Positions 25,002 to 36,038 of a stretch of 64,000 bases of DNA are shown in pieces (within the stretch, counting starts at the first letter, position 1; every line of letters begins with the position of its first letter). The notes beneath the pieces were generated by a model, which ran no database searches, had not been told where the DNA came from, and saw nothing but the letters and a program-made list of their open reading frames with translations. A program made the translations under genes and the position numbers. The stretch lies in NCBI RefSeq assembly GCF_050003625.1, contig NC_134398.1:77408003-77472002 (forward strand), written 5' to 3'. This DNA comes from Haematobia irritans (Eukaryota; Arthropoda; Insecta; Diptera; Muscidae).

Positions 25002-25172
25002 GTAGCAAAGAAATTTTGCACGATGTCTGTGGAAAATTTTCTGGAAGTCAGTTGATTGCCATTATGGGACCATCAGGTGCAGGTAAATCCACCCTGCTGG
25101 ACGCATTATCGGGATTTAAGACAACTGGTGTAGATGGTTCGATTTTGCTCAATGGAAGACGTCGAGATTTGA
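25002..25172 (+). CDS. ABCG half-transporter, Walker A exon
   Basis: The exon has acceptor CAG at 24999-25001 and donor GTAAGT at 25173. It encodes 57 residues in phase with the exon at 5097, including the P-loop GPSGAGKST, which binds ATP phosphates, followed by LLDALSGFKTTGVDGSILLN. That arrangement (GAGKSTLL...LSG...G.I..NG) is diagnostic of the ABCG nucleotide-binding domain. The exon ends in phase 1 after GRRRDL, just before where ABCG proteins carry the Q-loop strand. The Q-loop, signature, Walker B and six-helix membrane domain are not found in this window, so the rest of the gene must lie beyond position 64000 if the assembly is right. Confidence 0.9.
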
Positions 25173-25859
25173 GTAAGTTCAATAAAACGTGTCTATCATG
25201 GTAATGCAAAAAATATAATTATAGAACGAAGTACCGGTTACAATGAACAGTTTTTCAAGTACTAATTACACTAGTTTACATTGAAAATGTACATTTGATG
25301 AGAGGTGGCTTTTCTTATGTATTTTGGATCTGCTGAATTTGAAAAAAAATTTTAAAAATATTTTAGGGAACAGTTTTTGAGATATCGTTATTTTTTATTT
25401 TTCATTATTTTTTTGGTTTTCGCTCTTTTTTTACTGAACACATTATATCTCGAGTTAGACATGTCCGATAATATCGTTGTTGATACTTAAATGAAAGGCA
25501 TTGAAATGACGAATAACCGAATAACAAAAATACATTCCTGTGTGTGACCGAGTGGTATTTTTGTGTGGGTGAGTTGCTCATATTTGCATGATTTGACATC
25601 GGATTTGTTCACTCAGTTGCTTATAACTTTGTCATTTTTCGGTCGTTTTTCTTCAAGTTGGTCTTATTACTTAAGTTAGAAAATCATCTATACGACCATG
25701 AAGAAAAAAAATTATTTTCAATGGTTTGTACTTTTTCGGCGGAAAAGAGTCACTGTAAAATATTTTTTTTTTTGAAAATTTGACATTTTTTAAGTTGACC
25801 TAAGTCCAAAATAATTTTCTTTTATGTAAGGAAAGCAAGTTTAAAATCGATTGACATTA

Positions 25860-26633
25860 ACAGGTTGGCTGATAAGTCCCCGGTCTAACAAAGAAAAACA
25901 CATTTTTTTGTACAAATTCGTTTTTATTATTCAACATAGTTCCCTTCAAGAGCGATACAACGATTATAACGACCTTCCTCAAAATAGGCCTCAGTTTCGG
26001 CTATCACCTCTCCATTGCAGCTAAATTTTTTTCCTGCGAGCATCCTTTAAGGTCTGAGAACAAGAAAAAGTCGCTGGGGGCCAGATCTGGAGAATACGGT
26101 GGGTTTGGAAGCCCAATTCATGAATTTTTGCCGTCGTTCTCAATGACTTGTGGCACGGTGCGTTGTCTTGGTGGAACAACACTTTTTTCTTCTTCATATG
26201 GGGCCATTTTGCCGCGATTTTTACCTTCAATCGGTCCAATAACGCCATATAATAGTCACTGTTGATGGTTTTTCCCTTCTCAAGATAATCGATAAAAATT
26301 ATTTCATGCGCATCCCAAAAAACAGAGGCCATTACTTTGCCAGCGGACTTTTGAGTCTTTCCACGCTTCGGAGACGGTTCACCGGTCGCTGTCCACTCAG
26401 CCGACTGTCGATTGAACTCAGGAGTGTAGTGATGGAGCCATGTTTCATCCATTGTCACATATCGACGGAAAAACGCGGGTGTATTACGAGTTAACAGCTG
26501 CAAACACCGCTCAGAATCATCAACACGTTGTTGTTTTTGGTCACATGTGAGCTCGCGCGGAACCCATTTTGCATGCATTTAATACTAGCAACGCCATCTA
26601 TGTGTCAGACCGGGGACTTATCAGCCAACCTGT
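25860..26633 (-). mobile_element. mariner (DD34D) element, internally deleted
   Basis: The termini ACAGGTTGGCTGATAAGTCC and GGACTTATCAGCCAACCTGT are perfect inverted repeats of at least 20 bp, flanked by TA (25858-25859 and 26634-26635). At 774 bp it is well short of the usual 1.3 kb. Confidence 0.9.
26021..26578 (-). pseudogene. mariner transposase remnant, irritans/mauritiana-like
   Basis: The 185-codon frame contains the first catalytic Asp44 (TMDETWLHHYTPE) and the second, Asp138 (LFHQDNAPCH), with VMASVFWDAHEIIFIDYLEK between them, typical of mariner. The third Asp motif (PDLAPSDFFLFSDLK) is present just downstream on the same strand but in a different frame, around 26040-26085, so a frameshift has broken the gene. 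The N-terminal DNA-binding half is deleted. The normal protein is about 345 residues. Confidence 0.8.
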
Positions 26634-27160
26634 TACTCTCACATATTTTTCACATATTTTTTAGTTACATATAGTTAGGCCTTTGAACATTTGGAAATTA
26701 GAAAATTAGAAAAGATTATTTATTGTTAATAGACCTTAAAATTTTTAAGGGTCGTACACTGAAAGGAAAATATACGTCCTGAGAACGAATTTTTACGTCC
26801 CGGTGAGGAATTTTTCGTTAAAAATTAGCTAACTTAACATTTCATCCCGGTGATGAATTTTTCGTCATGGCGATGAATTACAATTCATGTTGACATCCCA
26901 TAGATCACTATATTACGTCGAGGTGATGAAAGTATTTCATCTATTCGATTATATTTTTCGTATATGCGATTATTCTCTTTCATCCATGCGATGATGAAAT
27001 TTTTCAAAAGTACGATTCTCCTTCGTCGTCGCAACAAACGCGATCGTCACAGCGATGAATGCTTTTCCTAAATTTTACGTAAACCATTCATCAATATGAT
27101 GTCAATCGTTCATAAATTTTATGTAATATATTCATAAATATAAGTCCATTTTGTGGTAAG

Positions 27161-28227
27161 TAGGGTTTTCTTTTTCCCGAACTTTTTCCATTCCTGGGAA
27201 AGCGGGAATTTTTTCGAATTTCCCGGGATCCCGGTCAAAGGGAAACCTACTTTGATGTGGAATACATTTAGACATTTTAATAAATTAGAAATAGCCTAAA
27301 GCTACGGATATAAGGTAGTAATAATAATAATAATATATATTATGTTGTTCTCTTACATCAGCCATAAATCATACTAAAATACGAAATATTTTGTAATACA
27401 AAAAATTTTGACAATGGTTAAGGCAGTCTCTTTCGGTATAGTTTTCGGAAGAACACTATTAATATAGTGGGATTTTTTGTAACACTAAAAACCAGTTTGA
27501 AATTGAAAGAAACTTATTTCGATTTCACCATCGTTCAACGGGGTCAATAAATGCACATATTCAGTCAATATTCCCAAAAGGGAAACACTACCATGTAATA
27601 CGACATTCACATTACACTTCCAAAATCCACTTTAACTAAATTTCAATACGACAATTGAAATCTATAAATAAGGGCTTTAAACCCCAATTTTAATAGATTT
27701 CAGGCCTAATGTGTATAAGGTATAAATTTGAAATTAAATTAAACATCTTTAAAAAGGTTGGAATTTTCTTATTTCATAAAAAGAACATCCTTGCAATAAT
27801 TATGAAATTTTGAAATTATGCAATTGCCAACGTGGGTTACATAAGGTAAAATGTCCCGTTGTTTTTAAAGGTTTACTCAGTCTACCAGTCTATCGGAATG
27901 TCGCTTTACAGAAATATGACAATCATAAATTAGGAAGTGCAAACTTCTTTTAACAATTGGGAGCCCGTTTGATTCTGGATTGGAACCCACGACTATGTAT
28001 GCTCCTCAAGGCAACTACTACGACTTGGTACCATAGTTATTCACATTACACTTCCAAAATCCACTTTAACTAGATTTCAACTGTCATTTGCCATATAAAA
28101 CCCTCTATTATACATAAAATATTGTAAAGAAAATTTCCCGGGAATTCCCGCACTTCATTCCCGGGAAAGCGGGAGCGAAAAAATTTCCCGGGAATTCCCG
28201 GGATCCCGTTCCCGAAAAAAAACCCTA
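27161..28227. mobile_element. hAT-type non-autonomous element, 1.07 kb
   Basis: The ends TAGGGTTTT and AAAACCCTA are inverted repeats. The 8-bp duplication GTGGTAAG is perfect at 27153-27160 and 28228-28235. The subterminal regions are rich in TTCCCGGGAATTCCCGGGAT-type palindromes. It contains one full copy and one truncated copy of short repeat S (27602-27735 and 28040-28090). Confidence 0.88.
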
Positions 28228-29479
28228 GTGGTAAGGCATATGTTCGCTATTAATGAATGGACGGATATTCTTATATTCGTCCACTCGATAATATCAATTC
28301 GTTTACATTGCGAACATTTCCGTCCTTATCACAAATTTGACTTATATTGGTGAATAATAAACAACCATAATAATTTTTGTTTTAATTAAAATTAAATTTT
28401 ATTTATTTGAAATAAAGTAAAACTAACGAAGTAATTACGTATATAAAATGTATCATACACATCTTCCAAAGCTGTTGATGTTGATAAATTGACCATCTAG
28501 ATACACAAACATTATGTTACCTTAATAGTGTTTAGATCACCATTAGCAAGAATGAAAAGTTTTATGGGTTCATGCTGTGGAGTAAAAAATTTATAAAGAA
28601 GAATTTAAAAATTGATATTTTCAATTATTGTGAAATACATTCGATCCTTTTAGAATTTTGAACAAAATTTAACTCACCCTTTTTGTGCCAAAATGACCCT
28701 TTTCCTTTTGAATTTTTTGTTCATTCAATTCGTCTTTCTCCTTTAATTTCAGTTTAAAACTATATTCGGTTTTCACAGAACGAAAAATGTTGCGGCAATT
28801 ATCTGTAAATTTAGAAATACTTCCATAAACATATAACATATAAATGTTTTGTGAAACAATAAATTGTCCAAAATAAATTTAAAATTACACTTGTTATCTT
28901 CGCAACGAATTCATTTTCTATTTTTTCTTGTAACGCGCTTTTTCTTTATTTGATGAATGTTTTGTTGGAGCATGTAGTAGTATTTGAATACATATCAAAC
29001 GAGTAGATGAAATTTTTCGTCTATTTGATTACATTTTTCGTCAATTTGACGACTTTAATTTTTCTCATACATCTTGGAAGCCAATTTAAAAACGACCTTG
29101 TGTACAAATATTTGCTCAAATTCTAGGTAGAGTTAAGTTAAATGTGAAGAGAGCATGGAATACCCAACAAAAAATAAATAAAAAACAAGTATATACGGCC
29201 GTAAGTTCGGCCAGGCCGAAGCTTATGTACCCTCCATCATGGATTGCGTACACCCTCAAAAAAAATCGCTTCTTTAACATATGTTCCAAACATATTTTGC
29301 AGGAAGCACATATATTATTGCATACTGCCGAAACATTAGGTTAGGTTAGGTTAGGTTAAAGTGGCAGCCCGATTAAGATTCAGGCTCACTTAGACTATTC
29401 AGTCCATTGTGATACCACATTAACTAAAAGTACCTATTACATATGGGCACTTCTAGTTTTAACCGCTGAACCTTCTTGA

Positions 29480-32400
29480 TTATTTTTCTTTGTTGAACCA
29501 ACCAGATTGTTCCAAAAACAGTAGCAGACTGCTTAAGTTAACGTTTTCCAGATCCGCCAGTAATCTGAAGCTATATGCTCCTAAAAGTTGCTTGCGCTTT
29601 ACACAAAATGCAGGACACTCACACAAGAGGTGTTTAATTGATTCTTTTTCCTCCGCATCATGACAGCTCATACAATAGTCATTATACTTCGCGCCAATAG
29701 TTTTTGCAAAATCGCCTATCAGGCAGCGACCCGTTATAGCAGATATCAGGAGTGATATCTGACGTCTCGAGAACATTAGCATATCTAGTGTGCGGTTTAA
29801 GTTGAAATGGGGCCATATTTGCTTGGTGTCGTTACAACCCTTGCAATTCTCCCATCGAACATTTGCCATCATAACAGCCTTCTCACGCAGCATGAGCTTG
29901 CAGGTAGCTAGGGGCATACCAACAAATTCTAGTTCCCCTGGAATATGTAAGGTAGTCCCTAGCCTTGCCAACTCATCCGCTTCGCAGTTCCCCGGTATGT
30001 TCCTATGGCCAGGCACCCATATTAGGTGAATATTGTACTGCTCAGCCATCTCATTGAGAGATTTGCGGCAGTCGATGGCCGTTTTCGAGTTGAGGAACAC
30101 AGAGTCCAAGGATTTTATTGCAGGTTGACTGTCTGAGTATATATTAATGCCCACATTTTTTGGAACATTACTTCTCAGCCAATTCGCCACCTCTCTTATT
30201 GCTAATATTTCAGCCTGAAAAACACTACAGTGATTAGGTAATCTTTTCGCTATTCGAAGTTCCAGATCATTAGAATATACTCCGAACCCCACTTGTCCAT
30301 CCAATTTGGAGCCATCAGTGTAGAAATCTATATATTCTTTATTCCCCGGGGTCTGTGTGCACCACGCCTCACTGTTGGGGATTAGAGTCTCAAACTTTTT
30401 GTCGAAAAGTGGACTCGCCAAAGTGTAATCCACTACGTTAGGCACATCTGGCATTGTTTTGAGGACAGAACTGTGACCGTAACCTTTTTCCGACCACAGC
30501 GATAGTTCGCGCAACCGCACAGCCGTTGTTGCAGCTGACTGTTTGGCCAAAATGTCTAAAGGCAATAGATGCAGCACGACATTAAGGGAATTTGTTCCTG
30601 TCTTGCTGAATGCGCCTGAAATACACAAACACGCCATACGCTGAACTTTATCTAAACAAGTCGGTTTCTGAAGTGCCGGCCACCAGACTACAACACCATA
30701 TAGCATTATAGGTCTAACCACTGCCGTGTATAGCCAATGCACAATTTTTGGTTTCAGTCCCCACTTTTTTCCTATTGCCTTTTTGCACGAGTACAAAGCT
30801 ACAGTTGCCTTTCTCGCCCTTTCTTCAATATTAAGCTTAAAGTTCAGCTTCCTGTCCAAAATAACGCCAAGGTATTTTGCACATTCACCAAAGGGAATTT
30901 CAATACCCCCTAAGGAAATAGGCCTAACCGTGGGAGTTTTGCGATCGTTGCAGTACATGACTAATTCTGTCTTTGCATGATTTACCCCAAGACCATTGTC
31001 TTTCGCCCATTTCTCAGTCATCCGGAGGGCCCTCTGAATAATATCTCTGATTGTGGATGGGAATTTTCCCCTGACTGCCAGAGCCACATCATCTGCGTAT
31101 GCCACCACTTTTATCCTTTCTTTTTCTAGAGTAACCAGAAGGCTATTTATAGCAACATTCCAAAGAAGAGGTGATAGGACTCCTCCTTGGGGAGTGCCTC
31201 TGTTCACATACCTTTGTATGTTTGCTTGTCCTAGTGTGGCTGAAATACGTCTCTTCATTAGCAGTTCGTCTAACAGCCTGAGTATACATGGATCAACATT
31301 CAGAGTTGTCAGTCCATTTAATATCGAGCTCGGATGGACATTATTGAACGCCCCTTCGATGTCTAGAAACGCCACGATTGTGTATTCTTTGACAGATAGC
31401 GAGCTTTCAATAAAGCTGACTAGTTCATGTAGTGCGGTCTCAGTAGACCTGCCCTTCGAGTATGCATGCTGTCGTTTCGACAACAAACTTGAATCGATGC
31501 TAGTTCTAAGATAAATATCTATCATCCTCTCCAGAGTCTTAAGTAGGAATGAGGATAAGCTGATTGGTCGGAAATCCTTCGCCCTCGAGTGAGAGGCTTT
31601 TCCCGCTTTAGGTATGAAAACGACTTTTGTTTCCCTCCACTTTCCTGGAATATATGATAAGTTGATACATCCTTTATATATCACCGACAACCAGGGGATA
31701 ATTTTGTCAGTTACAGCTTGTAACTCCGCCGGAGTAATTCCATCAGGTCCAGGGGATTTGAATGGTCCAAAGCTATTTAGCGCCCATCTTATTCTAGTTT
31801 CCGATACAATTTCCTCGACAGGAAACGACCGCTGAGCAACTGTGGCACCGCCAGTACATGGTTCAACCGTCTGATTTCCAGGAAAATGTGTGTCCACTAG
31901 TACCTCCAGCGTCTCCTTACTGGACGTTGTCCAATTGCCCTCCGATGTTTTAATGAAACCTGGAGCGGAGTTGGTGGATGCTAGAACCTTCCGTAGTCTG
32001 GAAGCCTCGGACGTATTCTCAATACTGCTGCAGTAAGCATTCCAAGAGTTATGCTGAGCCTTTCTCAGTTCTCGCTTGTATCCTCTCAGATTCTTCTTGT
32101 AAGCGTCCCAGTCCTCAGGGGCTCTGGTGGACTTTGCCTTGTTAAAGAGCTTCCTGCAGGATTTCCTCATATTACTTAATTCCGTAGACCACCATGGTGG
32201 TCGATGTTTCCCCCTTGGCTTTCCTCTAGGGCATGCAGCTTTCAGTGAGATGTTGAAGGCCTTAGTAATCCGCTCCACTGCGTGTTCGATATCTTGCACA
32301 TTTCTCATATTTGTCTCTGTTATTTCCGGTATCATCATATTGAACGATTCCCTATACCTATTCCAGTCAGCTTTCCTAACATTTGGCGGAAATATGATCT

Positions 32401-33085
32401 TGGTGATATGAACATCAAATTTGAAACTGATGTAGCGATGATCTGAGAAGCTGTGTTCACTTAAAACCTGCCACTCAGATATCATTTCATTTAGTTCTTG
32501 CGAGGCCAAGGTGATGTCCAAAACCTCTTGCCTGTTTTTAGTGACAAAGGTTGGGACATCTCCCTTGTTGCAAACTACCAGATTAGTACGCAAAATAAAC
32601 TCTATTAGCGACTCTCCCCTTGCATTAGTATCACTACTTCCCCATATACTATGATGTGCATTCGCATCGCATCCCATAATGAGTTTCGCCTTTGTTTTCA
32701 GTGACTCCTCCACTAAGGTCTTAACGGCATATGGAGGCATCTCCCTGTCATGTCCCATGTAGGCCGAAGATACCCAATATTTGCATTTGGCTATTTCTAA
32801 ACTTGCAACGACAGTGTTTGTATTGCACATTGAGGGAAGCAGAAACAAATTGAGCTCGTTTTTAGCAATTATACAGGCTCGATTTACATCATTACCAGTA
32901 TACTGCAATAGTTTGAACCCCGGAGTACTTAATTCACATATTTTGTTTTTGTAAACATATGGTTCTTGAATAAGAACTATATCTATGTCCCCTTTCATCA
33001 GGAGAACTTTTAAGGCAGCACATGCAGCCTTACAATGATGAAGATTTATCTGGAGGATCCGTAGGACCATCGAGATTTTCAACAA
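29480..33085 (-). CDS. LINE ORF2: endonuclease-reverse transcriptase-RNase H polyprotein
   Basis: 1201 codons, intact. Residues 1-230 form an AP-like endonuclease (IQEPYV at 39-44, CDANAHHSIWG at 139-149, FSDHRYI at 213-219), which nicks target DNA. Reverse transcriptase covers roughly 485-750, with FLDIEGAF at 573-580, GTPQGGVLSPLLW at 630-642 and the catalytic YADD at 663-666. RNase H spans about 915-1045 and retains its acidic residues (YTDGS Asp924, QAEIL Glu959, YSDSQ Asp985, ADELA Asp1037). A C-terminal zinc-knuckle-like C-X2-C...H...C lies at 1138-1155. The start overlaps ORF1 by 56 bp in another frame, so translation probably depends on reinitiation or frame change. The Met at residue 6 may be the real start, placing ILQINLHHC near the N-terminus. 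Confidence 0.93.
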   Translation of the reverse strand: MLKISMVLRILQINLHHCKAACAALKVLLMKGDIDIVLIQEPYVYKNKICELSTPGFKLLQYTGNDVNRACIIAKNELNLFLLPSMCNTNTVVASLEIAKCKYWVSSAYMGHDREMPPYAVKTLVEESLKTKAKLIMGCDANAHHSIWGSSDTNARGESLIEFILRTNLVVCNKGDVPTFVTKNRQEVLDITLASQELNEMISEWQVLSEHSFSDHRYISFKFDVHITKIIFPPNVRKADWNRYRESFNMMIPEITETNMRNVQDIEHAVERITKAFNISLKAACPRGKPRGKHRPPWWSTELSNMRKSCRKLFNKAKSTRAPEDWDAYKKNLRGYKRELRKAQHNSWNAYCSSIENTSEASRLRKVLASTNSAPGFIKTSEGNWTTSSKETLEVLVDTHFPGNQTVEPCTGGATVAQRSFPVEEIVSETRIRWALNSFGPFKSPGPDGITPAELQAVTDKIIPWLSVIYKGCINLSYIPGKWRETKVVFIPKAGKASHSRAKDFRPISLSSFLLKTLERMIDIYLRTSIDSSLLSKRQHAYSKGRSTETALHELVSFIESSLSVKEYTIVAFLDIEGAFNNVHPSSILNGLTTLNVDPCILRLLDELLMKRRISATLGQANIQRYVNRGTPQGGVLSPLLWNVAINSLLVTLEKERIKVVAYADDVALAVRGKFPSTIRDIIQRALRMTEKWAKDNGLGVNHAKTELVMYCNDRKTPTVRPISLGGIEIPFGECAKYLGVILDRKLNFKLNIEERARKATVALYSCKKAIGKKWGLKPKIVHWLYTAVVRPIMLYGVVVWWPALQKPTCLDKVQRMACLCISGAFSKTGTNSLNVVLHLLPLDILAKQSAATTAVRLRELSLWSEKGYGHSSVLKTMPDVPNVVDYTLASPLFDKKFETLIPNSEAWCTQTPGNKEYIDFYTDGSKLDGQVGFGVYSNDLELRIAKRLPNHCSVFQAEILAIREVANWLRSNVPKNVGINIYSDSQPAIKSLDSVFLNSKTAIDCRKSLNEMAEQYNIHLIWVPGHRNIPGNCEADELARLGTTLHIPGELEFVGMPLATCKLMLREKAVMMANVRWENCKGCNDTKQIWPHFNLNRTLDMLMFSRRQISLLISAITGRCLIGDFAKTIGAKYNDYCMSCHDAEEKESIKHLLCECPAFCVKRKQLLGAYSFRLLADLENVNLSSLLLFLEQSGWFNKEK

Positions 33086-34256
33086 CCGTCACATCAGCCG
33101 CTTCGATCGAGTCATCAAGAATGTCCTCTTCAGAGATATCGGTGACTCTCGCAATAACCATAGGTTCGACTTTGGTGAGTTCTGAGGCAATAGAAGCCTC
33201 CTCACGCATACGGTATCTATCCATGTCTTCAACTTTGGTATCTCCCTCGACTTCGCAAGAGGATCCGCTTACTTCTGATTCAGACAGAGGCTTGTCCATT
33301 TCTGAATCCTTTAGCTGATCGTTTTTATACACCTTCATTTGGATATAATGAAAGCCATAACATACACGGCCCTGGGACTTTGCTAGATGTGGCAAAGACT
33401 GAGTGTTCAATATAAACACTGCATGCCGTCTTGGTCCATCCACTTCATCCAAACGGCCAACCTTCCAATCAGCTGTTGGAAGATCTGGATTGCATCGTTT
33501 CAGTCTATTTAAAATAGATTCAGGGTCAGAAGGGTTTGCAGGTATCCAGGCATGTGCTCTAGGTCTAGCCGGTATGTCTTTCTTCTCGACTAACTCTAGA
33601 GCAGCTCCTTCCCAAACTTCACCAATTAGTATCAGAGCAGCTTTAAAACATTCTATAGACCTCTGGTCCTCAAATGCGACTAGCTTAAATCGTCCTTGAT
33701 ACCAACCAGCCTCTTGGTGTCGAGGATCTGGGCCGGGAAACTTTTCCAGTACCTGTGAGTAGACGACAGATAGAGCATTCTCAATTTCCCCCCATTTTTG
33801 CTTTGGAACCATACCGTCCAATGCTCCTTTATTAATGATAGCCATCACAAGGCTATCTTTAGCAACTGAGGCAAACGATCTTTGATCCCTTTTGGAGGAT
33901 GGCAGCTCATCCGGCGATCGTTCCCTTTTTCCAGTCTCAAGAATTCCTTGAGCCCATTTTAAGGAATCGCTTTGTTTAGCCGACAACGTGCTTGGGTCGA
34001 CTGATCCTAACTTCTTTAGGATAAACAAAGCATTTCTGCGTTCCTTGAATCTCTTTCGTGAGGGATTACCTCCTTTTGATGTCGTTACCTTAGAAAAAGT
34101 TCGACTTGTCAGTGTGTCGCCACCTGTCGACCCGTCTACAGGTCGACTAATTGGGCCTAACTCTTGGTCATTGCCCAGATTTATAACTCCAGTCGATACC
34201 CGTCCACTGGGCCCTGAAGTTAGCAACCCAGTGGATGACTTGGAATTTCGCTGCAT
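33030..34256 (-). CDS. LINE ORF1: RNA-binding/chaperone-type protein
   Basis: 408 codons, intact. The first ~120 residues are basic and Ser/Gly-rich (KGGNPSRKRFKERRNALFIL). The middle (about 200-310) contains ARPRAHAWIPANPSDPESIL and WKVGRLDEVDGPRRHAVFIL, matching the insect retrotransposon ORF1 domain I recall as DUF4780. The C-terminus is acidic. No CCHC knuckles are visible, unlike I or Jockey ORF1s. By analogy it coats the element RNA in cytoplasmic particles. The ORF2 start overlaps its last 18 codons. The copy at 57014-62167 encodes a closely similar but frameshifted version. Confidence 0.82.
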   Translation of the reverse strand: MQRNSKSSTGLLTSGPSGRVSTGVINLGNDQELGPISRPVDGSTGGDTLTSRTFSKVTTSKGGNPSRKRFKERRNALFILKKLGSVDPSTLSAKQSDSLKWAQGILETGKRERSPDELPSSKRDQRSFASVAKDSLVMAIINKGALDGMVPKQKWGEIENALSVVYSQVLEKFPGPDPRHQEAGWYQGRFKLVAFEDQRSIECFKAALILIGEVWEGAALELVEKKDIPARPRAHAWIPANPSDPESILNRLKRCNPDLPTADWKVGRLDEVDGPRRHAVFILNTQSLPHLAKSQGRVCYGFHYIQMKVYKNDQLKDSEMDKPLSESEVSGSSCEVEGDTKVEDMDRYRMREEASIASELTKVEPMVIARVTDISEEDILDDSIEAADVTVVENLDGPTDPPDKSSSL

Positions 34257-34591
34257 GGTGGCTTAATATCCCACCACACTTGAAATTCGTAGTAGGTACC
34301 TATTACTATGAGTTTATCCGCTATTGAAAAAACACGTCCGTTCCGTTCGACGGTTGAATAGGAAACATTAATATGTTTGTTTTATGTGAACATATTATAT
34401 GTTTGGAAGCATTTTGAGCCAAAAATATTATATGCTTGGAAGAATTTTTCCCAAACACGATTGTGCTCATTCCCTAACATACTCGTAATTTTCACTCCAC
34501 GAAATTTTTTAGTTATTGGCACCTTTCTCTGTAATACAAATAATGTTGAAGAAATTATTCACTTTTATAAATTTTTTAAATTTTACCTTTC

Positions 34592-34662
34592 GCCTGCACG
34601 GAGAATCGAACCGAGGACCATACAGTTTGTAAGCCAACACACTATCCACTGGGCTACGTAGC
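34592..34662 (-). repeat. tRNA-like cassette 2 of F copy E
   Basis: On the minus strand: TAGCCCAGTGGATAGTGTGT and B box GGTTCGATTCTCC, with a TTACAAA-type anticodon loop. It is divergent to the next cassette. Confidence 0.6.
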
Positions 34663-34777
34663 TGTTATAGTCACCAGTAGATAATTATCGTTTTAAGTTA
34701 CATTTATATAGCATAGTTTGCAGCGCCCACGAGCCCATGCAAACATAACATTATTTAACAGAAACATACATTTGTTT

Positions 34778-34848
34778 GCCACGTGGAGCAGTGGCTAGCA
34801 TGTCTGCCTTGCATGCAAAGATCGTGGGTTCAATCCCTGCTCCGACCG
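34778..34848 (+). repeat. tRNA-like cassette 1 of F copy E
   Basis: GCAGTGGCTAGCATG (A-box-like), anticodon-like CTTGCAT and B box GGTTCAATCCC over 71 bases. Same cassette as 3327-3398. Confidence 0.6.
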
Positions 34849-36038
34849 AACATTTTTTTTTTGTTTTTTTTTTTAATTTAATTAACGAAATGTGCGTTAT
34901 TAAAGATTTATAGTCAGTAACAGTGCTTGATATAAACGAAATTGAATGATTTTTGGATAAAATATTATTTTTTATTGCAAAAATAACAATCTTGTAATAA
35001 AAAACTGTTTTTGTACAAAACTTTAAAATTTGGAAGGAATTCAAAAACTAACAAAAGAAGAACGTGGAGTCGAGTATAAACATACATACATAATTTTATA
35101 ATATAAACATAAATTTATTTAGGAGTGAACAGTTTTTTACTAGCATTTAACACCATCGCTCTAAAATTCCTTTTATTTTTCTTTAATAATTCATTTTAAA
35201 GAAAATAAACTTTTTAAATTGTTTTAGCTGTAAAAGTCGAACTTAATGCCCGCTTTTATATTTGATGGTGTCCGTCAACTCCTCGTGGACTACTTTTTAA
35301 TAAAGAGAAACTAAACTTTGTTTTTTTTACATTTTACTGTGTAATTTTTCACTATTTCCTCCTTATTTCATTTTACCGTCCCAACTCTAAAAAGAGTATA
35401 GTGCCCTTTCGTTATTTTTATGAAGACCCCTGATTTCTTTTAACGAACCAAGAAAAAAATAATGCCAAAATGATAAACAAAACACATGTCCACACATACA
35501 TAAAATGCTGCTCTCAAGGCGAAAACATAAGCTGTTTGTTTTTCAAATGTCTATTCTCTTGGTTCAGAATGTATATTCTCTTTATTCAAATTAAATAATA
35601 TTTAGACTTAAACATATCAAATTTTTGGCCTTATCATAAAACAGTTGTCCGAAACAACATACAAGCGGTTTCACAGAAATTGTTCTCTTTTGACTCTTTT
35701 GCTGTGTTATATTGATATCTCTCGTCAACTCTCCCGGTTTCCATCTCTATTTCTCTCTATACTCTCTCTGTCGCTTTGAATAAAATATCACAACATATGT
35801 ATGTTTAGTTGAAATTTGTAAATTTATATATGTTTGTATTCACACATATGATTTTTATGAAACATTCATGCCCCAAACATAATATATTCTAACATATTAA
35901 CATAGATGTCCCAAACATTTAGTGTTAGTTTAGGAAAATTACATGTTCGCACTTAAATATATTGTGGTTTAAAATCGTGCCCGAAACACATTTTGTTTAT
36001 ATCGGAACATATGAAAAACATATTTTTCTAACAGTGTA

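Larger units (their letters stand above)
29339..34361 (-). mobile_element. Full-length LINE copy 1 (RNase H-bearing, LOA/I-group-like)
   Basis: The 9-bp target duplication GAAACATTA flanks it at 29330-29338 and 34362-34370. F copy E reads continuously across the gap, so the insertion is exact. On the minus strand it has a 5' UTR of about 105 bp, ORF1, an overlapping ORF2, about 140 bp of 3' UTR and a 3' end of AACCT repeats rather than poly(A). Both ORFs are uninterrupted, so this copy may be recent and possibly active. Clade placement is from domain order, not from a phylogeny. Confidence 0.92.
29251..36036 (-). mobile_element. Family F element, copy E, split by a LINE
   Basis: The ends are CACCCTCAAAAAAAATCGC (left) and TTTTTCTAACAGTG (right), with TA at 29249-29250 and 36037-36038. 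The empty site is preserved next door: ATTGCGTAGAAACTTATTCT at 36331-36350 is the same DINE-like sequence without F. Own sequence is 29251-29338 plus 34362-36036, about 1.76 kb. Both tRNA-like cassettes are present (34592-34662 minus, 34778-34848 plus). No ORF of its own. Confidence 0.88.

Noticed and set aside
29339..29360. Interstitial telomere repeats (TTAGG)
   Set aside because: The units occur only at the 3' ends of LINE/SINE copies and are too few; they belong to those elements.
33022..34266. Plus-strand frames opposite the LINE ORFs (for example 33022-33318, 33988-34266, 31053-31514)
   Set aside because: Antisense shadows of the well-supported LINE proteins.
34778..34848. Functional tRNA genes at the tRNA-like cassettes
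   Set aside because: Acceptor and anticodon stems do not pair well and the cassettes recur inside transposon copies.
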